From contig JBBROA010000025.1 of NCBI GenBank assembly GCA_038229875.1, positions 1-38,410 of the forward strand: 38,410 nucleotides of DNA. Reading direction: 5' to 3'. The notes under the pieces were generated by a model that was not told the DNA's origin, did not search any database, and saw nothing but the letters and a program-made list of their open reading frames with translations. Each line of letters begins with the position of its first letter. Within the stretch, counting starts at the first letter, position 1. This DNA comes from JALYUA01 sp038229875. Lineage in GTDB: Bacteria; Acidobacteriota; Thermoanaerobaculia; UBA5066; Gp7-AA6. The position numbers and the translations under genes are program-made. This document shows, piece after piece, positions 16,373 through 25,017 of the stretch.

Positions 16373-17515
16373 ATGAAATCGAAGATCCGGCTCCCGTTCC
16401 TCTCCCTGGTTTCGCTGGCGTTCGCCCTTCCGCTCCTGGGAGCGCAGGGGCTCACGTTCCCTCCCAACGGCGACAACCCGAAGGCCTCGGTGTCGCAGAT
16501 GGTGGGACCGGTCACGGTCCGGATCGATTACTCGAGCCCCCGGGTCGTCCGCGGCGCGAACGACCGGAAAGGCAAGATCTGGGGGGAGCTCGTTCCCATG
16601 GGCCTCTCGGATCTCGGCCTGAACGGATGCGCCTCGTGTCCGTGGCGCGGCGGGGCGAACGAGAACACCACATTCGCCGTCACATTCGATGTCAAGGTCC
16701 AGGGACAGACGCTGCCCGCGGGGACCTACGGAGTTCACTTCATTCCCGGCAAGGACGAGTGGACGGTGATCTTTTCGAAGGACGCCGATTCGTGGGGCAG
16801 CTTCTGGTACGACGCGAAAAACGACGCCCTGCGCGTCCAGGCAAAGCCGGTGCCGAGCGAGTACCACGAGTGGCTCACGTACGAGTTCACGGAGCGGGAG
16901 CCCGCGAAGGCGACGGTCGCGCTCAAGTGGGAGGAGCTGCAGGTCCCGCTCGCGGTGACCGTCGACAACGCTCCGGGCCTCTGGGTCGATCAGATGCGGC
17001 GGGATCTCAAGGGCTGGGCCGGCTTCTACTGGCAGAGCTGGCAGCAGGCGGCGGCGTACTGCGCCCAGAACAAGGTGAATCTCCCCGAAGCGCTGCGCTG
17101 GGCCGAGCGCGCGGTGTCCGACCCCTACGCCGCCGGCCAGGAAAACTTCACGACTCTCGCGACTCTCGCGAGACTTCAATCGTTGAACGGACGCGAGGCC
17201 GAGGCGGCGAAGACTTTCGAGCGCGCGATGAATCACGGCTCCGCGGAGCCCGTGCAGATCCACCAGGCGGGCCGTCAGCTCCTCGCGGAAGGCAAGAAGG
17301 AGGAGGCGATTCGCGTGTTCCAGTTGAACGCCCGCCGCTTTCCGGACAAATGGCCTGTGCACGTCGGCCTGATGCGCGGCTACGCCGCCGTCGGAAACCG
17401 GAAGAAGGCGCTCGACGAAGGCAGGCTGGCTGTCGCCTCGGCCCCGGACGGAGGCAATCGCAAGAACCTCGAGGGGCTCGTCAAGCTCCTCGAAGAAGGG
17501 AAAGACATCAATTAA
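16373..17515 (+). CDS. Exported DUF2911 protein with C-terminal TPR region
   Basis: The product is 380 residues. The start ATG 16373 has GGAGG six bases upstream and begins a signal peptide (LPFLSLVSLAFALPLLGAQG); the longer in-frame extension upstream is antisense to the previous gene. Residues about 30-200 are DUF2911: VRIDYSSPRVVRG, KIWGELVPMG, FDVKVQGQTLPAGTYGVHFI, EWTVIFSKDADSWGSFWYD and KATVALKWEELQVPLAV. A pair of cysteines (GCASCPW) sits where many homologues read W-R-x-G-A-N. The last 130 residues are helical TPR-like units (NLPEALRWAERAVSDPYAAG, AAKTFERAMNHG, AIRVFQLNARRFPD). DUF2911 function is unknown. The protein is secreted to the periplasm and appears monocistronic. Confidence 0.9.
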   Translation: MKSKIRLPFLSLVSLAFALPLLGAQGLTFPPNGDNPKASVSQMVGPVTVRIDYSSPRVVRGANDRKGKIWGELVPMGLSDLGLNGCASCPWRGGANENTTFAVTFDVKVQGQTLPAGTYGVHFIPGKDEWTVIFSKDADSWGSFWYDAKNDALRVQAKPVPSEYHEWLTYEFTEREPAKATVALKWEELQVPLAVTVDNAPGLWVDQMRRDLKGWAGFYWQSWQQAAAYCAQNKVNLPEALRWAERAVSDPYAAGQENFTTLATLARLQSLNGREAEAAKTFERAMNHGSAEPVQIHQAGRQLLAEGKKEEAIRVFQLNARRFPDKWPVHVGLMRGYAAVGNRKKALDEGRLAVASAPDGGNRKNLEGLVKLLEEGKDIN

Positions 17516-17529
17516 AACGCCAGGTGGTC

Positions 17530-17569
17530 AGAGCGCGCCACCCCTCTCCCTGCGCTCGGGGAGAGGGGT
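17530..17569. repeat. GC-rich intergenic palindrome, copy 4
   Basis: AGAGCGCGCCAC (17530-17541) leads into a perfect 11-bp stem, ACCCCTCTCCC (17540-17550) with GGGAGAGGGGT (17559-17569), and an eight-base loop. It is followed by GAGGGGCC. It lies 15 bases after the DUF2911 gene stop, in the convergent gap, and could also stop or stabilise transcripts, although it has no T-run. Confidence 0.75.
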
Positions 17570-17657
17570 GAGGGGCCCGGAAGTAGTGGGTGCGTCTTGC
17601 CGCGCCGGTGTCTGGACGATCTCTCGAGGCGGCTGATGGGAGGGCTCCCTCCCCCGT

Positions 17658-18311
17658 CTACGCACCGACGACGCGGATGTTGAACTCGGGCGTCTTGAAC
17701 GACACCATCAGGGTCAGCCAGAACAGGACGTAAGCCTCGAGGCCGCGTGCTGCGGTGATGTCGCCGACGTCCCGGACGTTCTTCCACCCGAATTCGCGGA
17801 GCAGGCCCGTGACGCGCTCCTTGGCTGCCGCGTCGTTGCCGCAGAGAAAGACGTCGCTCTCCCCGCCCACGCGCGAGGGATCGACCATCACGCTCGCGTT
17901 CATCGTGTTGAGCGCCTTGACGACGCGGGTTTCGGGCAGTTCGTTCTGAATCCGTTCGGCGATCGAATCGCCCTCTTCGGCCGTGAAGAGCTTAGGTGGC
18001 ATCCCGCCCGAAAAGTCGAGCGGGTTGGCGACGTCCACGAGGACCTTCCCGCGAAGATTCTCCGCTCCGGCCGCCCGCAGCGCCTCGAGCGATCCCGCTC
18101 CGGACGTGGCGTTGAAGACGATCTCCGCAAACGCCGCGGCGTCCGCGTAGGACCCCGCGCTCGCGCGGTCTCCCGCGCCGGAGGCTTCCGCCCAGTCGCG
18201 CGCCTTGTTGCTGCGCGCGCGCACGCCGAGGCGTACGGAATGTCCGAGCGAAACGAGCTTGCCGGCGAGCGCCGGACCCACCATCCCCGTGCCGAGAACA
18301 CCGATCTTCAT
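17658..18311 (-). CDS. NAD(P)-binding oxidoreductase, F420H2:NADP reductase-like
   Basis: The product is 217 residues. ATG 18311 is preceded by GGGAGG and starts exactly at the Rossmann strand MKIGVLGTGMVGPALAGKL, with the dinucleotide-binding G-x-G-x-x-G. Family blocks follow: HSVRLGVRARSNKARDW (the Arg-rich turn suited to NADP phosphate), GKVLVDVANPLDFSGGMPPK, ETRVVKALNTMNASVMVDPS and DVFLCGNDAAAKERVTGLLR. This matches the NADPH-dependent F420 reductase/NADP oxidoreductase coenzyme-F420 family (PF03807), and more specifically the small bacterial members often annotated only as NAD(P)-binding proteins. No F420 biosynthesis gene is in the window, so the electron acceptor is open. Cytoplasmic. 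It is divergent from the exported-protein operon at 18437. Confidence 0.85.
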   Translation of the reverse strand: MKIGVLGTGMVGPALAGKLVSLGHSVRLGVRARSNKARDWAEASGAGDRASAGSYADAAAFAEIVFNATSGAGSLEALRAAGAENLRGKVLVDVANPLDFSGGMPPKLFTAEEGDSIAERIQNELPETRVVKALNTMNASVMVDPSRVGGESDVFLCGNDAAAKERVTGLLREFGWKNVRDVGDITAARGLEAYVLFWLTLMVSFKTPEFNIRVVGA

Positions 18312-18436
18312 GCGAGCCCTCCCGGCGTGATTACGCCCGCCGAGGGTCAGCGGGTTCCGATCCTGTGGGTCCGATGTCATCATCCGAGGAATGGCGGGCC
18401 CCGGGCGGCTCGTTACCCTTTCGGCAGGAGGTCTCG

Positions 18437-18769
18437 ATGAAGAAGCTCATGATGATTCTGGCGTTGTCGTGCCTCGTCCCCGCCGGGGCGGCGCTCGCCT
18501 CGGAGGTGTTCGGGACGGTCAGCGAAGCCGGGAAGCCGCTCCCCGCCGGCGTTCCCTTGAAGCTCGAATGCGAGGGCGGCACCGCGTCCGGCGTCACCGA
18601 CGAGTTCGGCTCCTACAGCCTGAAGACGCCCGCTACCGGGGATTGCCGGCTCTCGCTCACCCACAAGGGCGCGAGCCCATCTCTGAAGGTGACCCTGTAC
18701 GAGAAGCCGAGCCGCTATGACCTCGTCGTCAAAGGGGAAGCGGGCAAGCTGACAGTCGCGAGGAAATGA
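18437..18769 (+). CDS. Small exported carboxypeptidase-regulatory-like domain protein
   Basis: The product is 110 residues. AGGAGG (18426-18431) sits five bases before ATG 18437. The signal peptide is MKKLMMILALSCLVPAGAAL. The mature part is one beta-sandwich module (SEVFGTVSEAGKPLPAGVPL, SGVTDEFGSYSLKTPATGDC, KPSRYDLVVKGEAGKLTVAR) of the carboxypeptidase regulatory-like/transthyretin-like type, with two Cys that could form a disulfide. Such isolated modules are usually surface or periplasmic binding domains. The stop codon overlaps the next start (ATGA), so translation is coupled to the membrane protein at 18766. No known function. Confidence 0.85.
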   Translation: MKKLMMILALSCLVPAGAALASEVFGTVSEAGKPLPAGVPLKLECEGGTASGVTDEFGSYSLKTPATGDCRLSLTHKGASPSLKVTLYEKPSRYDLVVKGEAGKLTVARK

Positions 18770-19719
18770 CGGCGGACAGCAACGAGCCGGAAAAGCCCCG
18801 GCGGCGCGACGGGTGGGACAAGGCCGAGATCGTCCTGCAGCCGATTGGCGGCCTGCTCACGGCGCTCGCCGTGGCGGTGCTGGGATTCTGGACCTCGAGC
18901 TATCTCAGGGAACGGGAGGGCCGCGAGGCGGCCTTTCGCGAGCGCATGCAGACGGCCGACACGAACGCCCGCCTGTACTCGGAGCTGACGAGCAAGCGCG
19001 AGGAGTCCGAAAGCGCGCTGCGCAAGGACATGTTCACCTCGATCATCAGCTCCTTTCTTCGGGCCGGGCCGGCAACTCCCGAGCAGAAGATGCTGAACCT
19101 CGAGCTGCTCGTCTACAACTTCCACGAGTCGCTGAATCTGAAGCCGCTGTTTCTCCACATCGAGCGCGAGGTGAAGACGACTCCGAACCGGACCGACTAC
19201 GTGAGACGGTTGAACCAGGTCGCGGACACCGTCATCAAGAAGCAGATGCTGATCCTCGTCGACGGGGGAGAGACCTTCGACGCGACGATCGACACGAAGA
19301 ACCTGAACTTTCCGGGCGGCGAAACTCCCGCTCCGTTCGTGGCAAAGGAGCTCGTGGTCGACGGCATCAAGAGGAACGTCCGGCTGGAAGTGCTGTCCGC
19401 GGACCCGGAAACACAGGAGCTTCAGCTTCGCATGACGATCCGCACCGCGGAGGCGAATCGCGTCGACACCAGCGCCACCGAATTCTGGATCGGCCACTTC
19501 GATTTCCCGATGATCGACAACACCCGGCTGCCCCACGACCAGCGCCTCGCCGTGATCATGAACAACTACGACGTCAAGCGCGGAGTCGCGGACATCACCG
19601 CGGCGCTGTTCCCGGGCAAGTACGCCGCCCTGCGCGAGAAGCCGTACTACGACGAGGTGCTCGCCAAGCTCCTCGCCGCCAATCGGACAGCCGCGCAGCC
19701 GTCGCCGACGCCCAGGTAA
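18766..19719 (+). CDS. Membrane-anchored protein of unknown function with coiled coil
   Basis: The product is 317 residues. The ATG overlaps the previous stop by four bases. A charged N-terminus (SNEPEKPRRRDGWDKAEIVL) precedes one transmembrane helix (IGGLLTALAVAVLGFWTSSY, about residues 28-47). A helical Arg/Glu-rich segment likely to be a coiled coil follows (REREGREAAFRERMQTADTN), then a region with NLELLVYNFHESLNLKPLFL and a beta-rich C-terminal half (ELVVDGIKRNVRLEVLSADP, LQLRMTIRTAEANRV, FWIGHFDFPMIDNTRLPHDQ). The tail is Ala/Pro-rich. I do not recognise the family. Topology suggests a large periplasmic domain on a single anchor. Coupling to the small exported module suggests the two products interact. 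The S9 peptidase gene follows after 160 bases. Confidence 0.75.
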   Translation: MTADSNEPEKPRRRDGWDKAEIVLQPIGGLLTALAVAVLGFWTSSYLREREGREAAFRERMQTADTNARLYSELTSKREESESALRKDMFTSIISSFLRAGPATPEQKMLNLELLVYNFHESLNLKPLFLHIEREVKTTPNRTDYVRRLNQVADTVIKKQMLILVDGGETFDATIDTKNLNFPGGETPAPFVAKELVVDGIKRNVRLEVLSADPETQELQLRMTIRTAEANRVDTSATEFWIGHFDFPMIDNTRLPHDQRLAVIMNNYDVKRGVADITAALFPGKYAALREKPYYDEVLAKLLAANRTAAQPSPTPR

Positions 19720-19879
19720 AACTGTCGTCGCCTGTGCTGGCGATCGGTCAGGCGATGGCTGACGACGTCGTCGGGCTCGGGCCTCCGGTCGGCGCGCTCT
19801 GGACGCCTTTCGTTTCGGGAGGAAAGGGTGAAAGAATTTCTCCTGCCGGAGCCCCGTCGCCCGAAAGGCAGGAGGACGC

Positions 19880-21763
19880 ATGAACCGCTTCGTGCACGCG
19901 CTTTTCATGACCGTCGCCCTTGCGGCGCCCGCCGCGGGCGGCGGGCCGGGCGAACACGATGACCTCGATCGCGCGGTCTCTCTGATGGCGAAAGTCGGCA
20001 GCGCGACGTCGCCCTCACTGTCGCCGGACGGCAAACGGATCGCCTTCGTTTCGAACCTCGGCGGGTTGCCGGCTGTCTGGACCGTCGAAACCGCCGGAGG
20101 CTATCCGCAGCTCGTCACCGCATTCGACGATCCCGTCGGTTCCGTCGAGTGGTCTCCCGGCGGGGAATGGCTCGCGTTCACCCTCGCGCCCGGGGGCGGA
20201 ATGAACGAGCAGGTTTATCTCGTTCGGCCGGACGGCTCGGAGCTGCGCCGGCTCACGGAGGGCGGCAAAGAGACAAACCGTCTCGGGGGCTTTTCTCACG
20301 ACGGAGCACTCCTGCGCCTCGGGTCCAATCGAAGGAGCGGCGGAGCGATCGATGCGTATCTGTTCGACATCGCCGCAGGGACGACCCGCCTGGTATCCGA
20401 AAACCGCGGGATCGGCGGCTTCTCGGACATCACCCGCGACGGGAAACGCGCTCTCCTTGACCGGCTCGTCAGCCGCGGAGACAACAACCTCTATCTCGTC
20501 GATGTGAAGACCGGCCTCGAAAAGGTCCTGACACCGCACGAGGGGCCCGGCAGTTTCGCCGGAAGATTCGCGCCTGACGGGACCGCCGTTTATCTCTCGA
20601 CGGACAGGGGCCGGGATCGGCGCGGGTTCGCCCGTCTCAGGCTGGACGAGGGGGGCGCGCCCGGCAAGGTCGAGCAACTCGCCGCGCGCGACGATGCGGA
20701 GCTCGCCACGTTCGAGATCGACGAAACGGGCAGATGGGCGGCCCTCGTGTGGAACGTCGCCGGGCGCAGCGAACTGGAACTGTACGACCTGCGCGCGGGA
20801 AAGGTGATGCTGCGACCGAAGCTACCCGCGGAGATCGCGGGCGATCTCGATTTCTCGAAGGATGGCCGGACTCTGGCTCTCGTGTGCTCGGGCTCGGCGA
20901 CCCCGTCGGACGTGTGGGTGCTCGACATCGCGGGCGGGGCGATGCGGCAGGTCACGCGCAGCCCCCACGCGGGCGTCGATCTTTCGAAGTTCGTCCGCCC
21001 CGAATTGGTGTGATTTCCGGCGCACGACGGCCTCGAGCTCTCCGGCTGGCTTTACCGTCCCCTCTCGAAGGGCGCGTCTTTCCCGGTGGTCCTGTCTTTT
21101 CATGGAGGACCGGAGGGGCAGGAGCGGCCGAGCTTCAACAGCCAGTACCAGGCGCTTCTTGCGCGGGGGATCGGGGTTTTTGCGCCGAACGTGCGGGGCT
21201 CCTCCGGCTTTGGAAAGAAGTATGTGAACCTCGACAACGGGGCTCTCCGGTTCGACGGCGTGCGGGACATCGAAGCCTGCGTCGCCGCCGCGGTCAAGGC
21301 GGGGGCAGATCCGAAGCGCGTCGGCATCATGGGCGGCTCCTACGGGGGCTACATGGTCATGGCGGGTCTCACCGAGTACCCGCAGCTCTTCGCCGCGGGT
21401 GCGGACCTCTTTGGCATCGTCAACTTCGAGACGTTTTTCCAGCACACGGAGCCGTGGATGGCGGCGATCTCGAAGATCGAGTACGGCGACCCGGAGAAAG
21501 AGGTCGATCTCCTGCGTCGCCTTTCGCCGATTCACAAAGTCGATCGCGTGGCCGCTCCCACGATCGTATTGCACGGCGCCAACGACACAAACGTGCCGGT
21601 CGTCGAGGCCGAGCAGGTCGTGGAAAGTCTCAAGAAGCGGGGGATCCCGGTCGAATACGTCCTTTTTCCCGACGAGGGTCACGGCTGGAGAAAGACCCCC
21701 AACCGCGTCCGCTCCGCCGTCGCGGTGACCCGCTGGTTCGAGAAATATCTGAACGCACCCTGA
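19880..21763 (+). pseudogene. S9 family prolyl oligopeptidase/acylaminoacyl-peptidase, interrupted by in-frame TGA
   Basis: AGGAGG lies six bases before ATG 19880. A signal peptide (MTVALAAPAAGGG) leads into a TolB/DPP-type propeller with repeats such as SLSPDGKRIAFVSNLGG, VEWSPGGEWLAFTLAPGGG and LDFSKDGRTLALVCSGS. After FVRPELV the frame meets TGA (21011-21013) and continues without shift: FPAHDGLELSGWLYRP and then the catalytic domain with GIMGGSYGGYMVMAGL (Ser487, counting the stop as a codon), HGANDTNVPV (Asp569) and FPDEGHGW (His601). CGA (Arg) is the likely ancestral codon, one C-to-T change away. As written, the propeller and the hydrolase are separated and peptidase activity would be lost, unless the stop is an assembly error or is read through. 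No separate start with a good ribosome-binding site follows the stop. Confidence 0.85.
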
Positions 21764-22003
21764 CGCTGCCGGACGGGGCCGAACGCCGTCGCCGCGTTCG
21801 ACTGGGTCACCTTCCATCCCTACTCGGACTTTCTCCTCCACGACATGGGTTCGCTCGGCGACGGAATCACGCAGAACAACGCGACGGGCCGGCTCAAGCG
21901 CACGGCTCCTCTTTGGGGGCTCCGGCGAACCGTCCGCCGGGCTGGACTGGACGAAGCGCCCCGCGAACGGGACGAGCGGCCCCGGTCGCGGGACGACTGG
22001 TGA
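21764..22003 (+). pseudogene. Remnant of a di-haem oxidoreductase (DHOR, peroxidase-like) C-terminus
   Basis: Right after the S9 peptidase stop, in the same frame and without a start codon, the sequence reads AVAAFDWVTFHPYSDFLLHD, MGSLGDGITQNNATG and RTAPLWGLR (21782-21907). This order (YSDFLLHDMG, ATGR, RTAPLWGL) is the hallmark of the C-terminal haem domain of the DHOR/putative thiol oxidoreductase family. Both haem CXXCH sites and the rest of the protein are missing. After LWGLR the frame degenerates and ends at TGA 22001-22003. It is a deletion remnant filling the gap before the sensor kinase. The family call is from memory of the motif. Confidence 0.7.
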
Positions 22004-22034
22004 TCTTCCCTCGCGTCTCTTCGTATGAACGCTC

Positions 22035-25016
22035 ATGAGGACACCCGGCGCACGCTCTGCGAAAGGCGGCGCGGCGCCATGGCTTCTCGCTGCTGTGTTC
22101 CTCACGTTAACGCGAGCGGCCCTTTTCGCCGGGGAGAGAGGGCAGGACGCAGCCACGCCGTCGAACCTGCAGGTGTGGGGCCGGAGCGAAGGGTTGCCCG
22201 TCAACGCGGTCCTCTCTCTTGCCCAGAGCAGGACGGGCGACATCTGGATCGGGACCGCGAACGGACTCGTCCGGTTCGACGGCGAACGGTTCCGGACTCT
22301 CGACCGGCGCAATTCGCCGGCGCTCAGACACGATGACGTCGAGGCCCTCGCCGAGGACGAGTCCGGCGCGCTCTGGATCGGCACTCTCGGCGGACTGAAC
22401 GTTCTCAGGGGCGGCGTGATGACGTCCTGGCGTCTTGCGGCGAACGAGCCGTGCATCCTCTCGCTCTTCATCCATTCCGGGATCGTGTGGGTCGGGACGG
22501 AGCGGGGTCTCTACCGCGTCGACCCTCGCTATCCGGAAACGGTCGCGCTCACGAAATCGGGACGCGTCCGCGCCGTTTCCGCGGCGGCGGACGGAACAAT
22601 CCTCGTCGGGACCGAAGAGGGCCTCCGGAGTCTCGGAGCTTCCGGCCTCGCGCCGTACGCGCCGGCGACGAACGGACTCGGGCGGATCCTCTCGATCTCC
22701 CCTGAGCCCGACGGCTCTCTCTGGCTCGGGACGTCGCACGGGATCTATTCGCTCGCGCGCGGGAAGCTCGTCCAGGCGGAAGAGGGCGGGCGCCCGACCG
22801 TCATCCGGACGATCCTCCGAACCCGCGGCGGGATCGTTTGGATCGGCGCGCGTGAAGGCCTCTTTCGACTGGAAAACGGCAAGCCGCGGCTGGCGTCCCC
22901 GAGCCTCGCGAACGAAGTGGTCCCCGCGCTCCTCGAAGATCGTGACGGGGATCTCTGGGTCGCGACTGTGAGCTCGGGACTTGTCCGGGTCGGCCGCGAT
23001 CCCGTGCTCACCGTCGATTTCGGCAACCTGCTGCCGGATCAATCCGTCTGGGCTCTCGAATCGGATTCACGCGGGCGCATCTGGTTCGGAACGGCGAAGG
23101 GACGCTTCGGGCTCGTCGTACCGGGATCGGGAACCCTGAACGTCCTCCGGCAACTGGACGCGCCCGTGACGGCGATCGCGGCGGAGCCCGAGCGCGGCAC
23201 GCTGATGGTCTCGACGTTCGGCCGCGGCGCCTTCCGGTACGACCCCGAGCGAGGGACGTGGGAAACGGCGGGATTGCCGGAAGACCTCGTCGTCCTCGCC
23301 CTCGCGCGGGACGGCCGCGGCGGGATGTGGGCGGGTACCGTCGGCGGCGTGCGCCACCTCGCCGGCGGAAAAATCGAGGAGCTCACCGCGGACAAGGGCC
23401 TCCCCAGCAACATCGTCACCTCGGTGCACGAGGATCGGTCGGGAGCCCTGTGGATGGGATTCTCGGAACGCGGGCTCGCCGAATGGAAGAACGGCAAGCT
23501 GCGCTTCTGGACCGTGCGCGAGGGCCTGTCACACAACGCGGTGACGGCGATCGCGGAGGGCGCCGACGGAGAGACGTGGGTGGCGACCGCCGGCGGGCTG
23601 ACGCGGATTCGCGACGGGGTGGCCCGGTCGGCGCCCGCATGGCTCGTGAGCCAGATTGTGGAATCCGTGATCGACGACGGGCGCGGCCATCTCTGGCTCG
23701 GCACCGGACGCGGGATCCTCCGCATCGCAAAGAGCGCGATGGACTCCGGACGGAGCGGACCGGCCGAGGGCGACGTCCTCGAGCTCGGGCACTCCGCCGG
23801 GATGCGGAGCGCGGCGTGCAGCACTGGCAACGCGAGCGTCGTCCGAACCCCGGACGGCCGAATCTGGTTCGGGACGCAGAGCGGACTCGCGCGCGTCGAT
23901 CCGGACCACCTGACGCTCGCGGGAGCGGCGCCGGCGGTCCGGATCGAAGAGCTGGTGCGGGACGGGAAGGCATGGAGGCCGCAGCCATCGTGGACCGTTC
24001 CGTCCGGGAGCGGCGCGCTCGCCATCGCCTACACCGCGCCGAGCTTCCGCGCCGCGGAGAATCTCCGTTTCGAATACCGGCTGAAAGGGATCGATCGAGG
24101 GTGGGTGCGAGCGGGGAACCGCCGCACGGCTTATTACACGAACCTGCCGCCGGGAGAGTACGACTTCGAAGTGAGGGTGAGCGAGGGGGACGGTCCGCCC
24201 GCGGGCGCACCCGCGCACCAGCGCATCGTCGTCGAGCCGCGCTGGTTCGAGACGGCGTGGTTCTTCGGGGCAATCGCCGCGGTCGCCGCCGCAGTCCTGT
24301 TCCTCGCGCACCGCTTTCGAGTGAATCACGTCAGCGAGGGCCTGCGTTTGAAGTCCGCGCTCGAGCGCGCCCAGCTCTCCGCGCTGCGCGAACAGCTCCG
24401 GCCGCATTTCCTCTTCAACACGCTGAACACGGTGCTCCCGCTCATCCGGCACGCTCCCGAAGCCGCGGAGACGATGATCGTCGAGCTCTCCGATCTCCTG
24501 CGCGCCAGCCTTCGCACGGAGCCCTCGCAGCTCGTCCCGCTCGACGAAGAGCTCCGCACCGTGCATCAGTACTTCCGCATCGCGAGCCTCCGGTTCAAGG
24601 AGCGATTCCACCTCGCGGTCCAGATCGCGCCCGAGGTGCGGCAGGCCCTCGTGCCGAGTTTTCTACTTCAGCCGATCGCCGAAAACGCGATCCGCCACGG
24701 CGTCGAGAAAACCGCCGGCAGGGTCGAGGTCCGGTTGACCGCGTGGGCGGCGGGCAGCTCGCTCAGGATCGAGCTGTCCAACGAGGCCTTCGAGCGGCAG
24801 GATCGTCCGTCGGCCGAGGAGTCTTCCGGCATCGGTCTCGAGAACACGCGCAAGCGCCTGCGGTGGCTATTCGGCGAATCCGCCCGCGTCGAGCTAGCGC
24901 TCCGCGAGCAGGGCGCGCGAACCACGATCGTGATGCCGCTCCTGTTTGCTCCCGCCTCCGCACGCGCGGACGACGAACCGCTGACGCCCCTGCGCCAGAG
25001 CGCGGGAGGAGGATGA
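22035..25016 (+). CDS. Propeller-sensor hybrid: Reg_prop/Y_Y_Y domains with LytS-type histidine kinase
   Basis: The product is 993 residues. The N-terminal signal helix (PWLLAAVFLTLTRAALFAG) is followed by about 14 Reg_prop repeats with the W-I-G-T-x-x-G-L pattern (GDIWIGTANGLVRFDG, GALWIGTLGGLNVL, GIVWVGTERGLYRVD to GRIWFGTQSGLARVD), enough for two seven-bladed propellers. A Y_Y_Y domain (FEYRLKGIDRGWVRAGNRRT, YYTNLPPGEYDFEVRV) and one TM helix (FFGAIAAVAAAVLFLAHRF) connect to a short His_kinase domain: LREQLRPHFLFNTLNTV (phospho-acceptor His791), then PSFLLQPIAENAIRHGVEK (N box) and SSGIGLENTRKRL (G box). This is the LytS/YehU class. The periplasmic propellers probably bind a nutrient or glycan. 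The cognate regulator follows two bases later. Confidence 0.93.
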   Translation: MRTPGARSAKGGAAPWLLAAVFLTLTRAALFAGERGQDAATPSNLQVWGRSEGLPVNAVLSLAQSRTGDIWIGTANGLVRFDGERFRTLDRRNSPALRHDDVEALAEDESGALWIGTLGGLNVLRGGVMTSWRLAANEPCILSLFIHSGIVWVGTERGLYRVDPRYPETVALTKSGRVRAVSAAADGTILVGTEEGLRSLGASGLAPYAPATNGLGRILSISPEPDGSLWLGTSHGIYSLARGKLVQAEEGGRPTVIRTILRTRGGIVWIGAREGLFRLENGKPRLASPSLANEVVPALLEDRDGDLWVATVSSGLVRVGRDPVLTVDFGNLLPDQSVWALESDSRGRIWFGTAKGRFGLVVPGSGTLNVLRQLDAPVTAIAAEPERGTLMVSTFGRGAFRYDPERGTWETAGLPEDLVVLALARDGRGGMWAGTVGGVRHLAGGKIEELTADKGLPSNIVTSVHEDRSGALWMGFSERGLAEWKNGKLRFWTVREGLSHNAVTAIAEGADGETWVATAGGLTRIRDGVARSAPAWLVSQIVESVIDDGRGHLWLGTGRGILRIAKSAMDSGRSGPAEGDVLELGHSAGMRSAACSTGNASVVRTPDGRIWFGTQSGLARVDPDHLTLAGAAPAVRIEELVRDGKAWRPQPSWTVPSGSGALAIAYTAPSFRAAENLRFEYRLKGIDRGWVRAGNRRTAYYTNLPPGEYDFEVRVSEGDGPPAGAPAHQRIVVEPRWFETAWFFGAIAAVAAAVLFLAHRFRVNHVSEGLRLKSALERAQLSALREQLRPHFLFNTLNTVLPLIRHAPEAAETMIVELSDLLRASLRTEPSQLVPLDEELRTVHQYFRIASLRFKERFHLAVQIAPEVRQALVPSFLLQPIAENAIRHGVEKTAGRVEVRLTAWAAGSSLRIELSNEAFERQDRPSAEESSGIGLENTRKRLRWLFGESARVELALREQGARTTIVMPLLFAPASARADDEPLTPLRQSAGGG

Positions 25017-25017
25017 C

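Noticed and set aside
17530..17569. Intrinsic terminator of the DUF2911 gene
   Set aside because: The stem is strong but no T-run follows, and the same sequence recurs elsewhere, so it is better described as a repeat.
21011..21013. TGA as selenocysteine in the S9 peptidase
   Set aside because: The position aligns with a variable residue before the hydrolase domain, not with a catalytic Cys, and I see no SECIS-like hairpin immediately downstream. A mutation or assembly error is simpler.
20822..22471. 549-codon minus-strand open frame
   Set aside because: It is antisense to the S9 peptidase and the sensor N-terminus, with Arg/His/Val-biased shadow composition and no domains.
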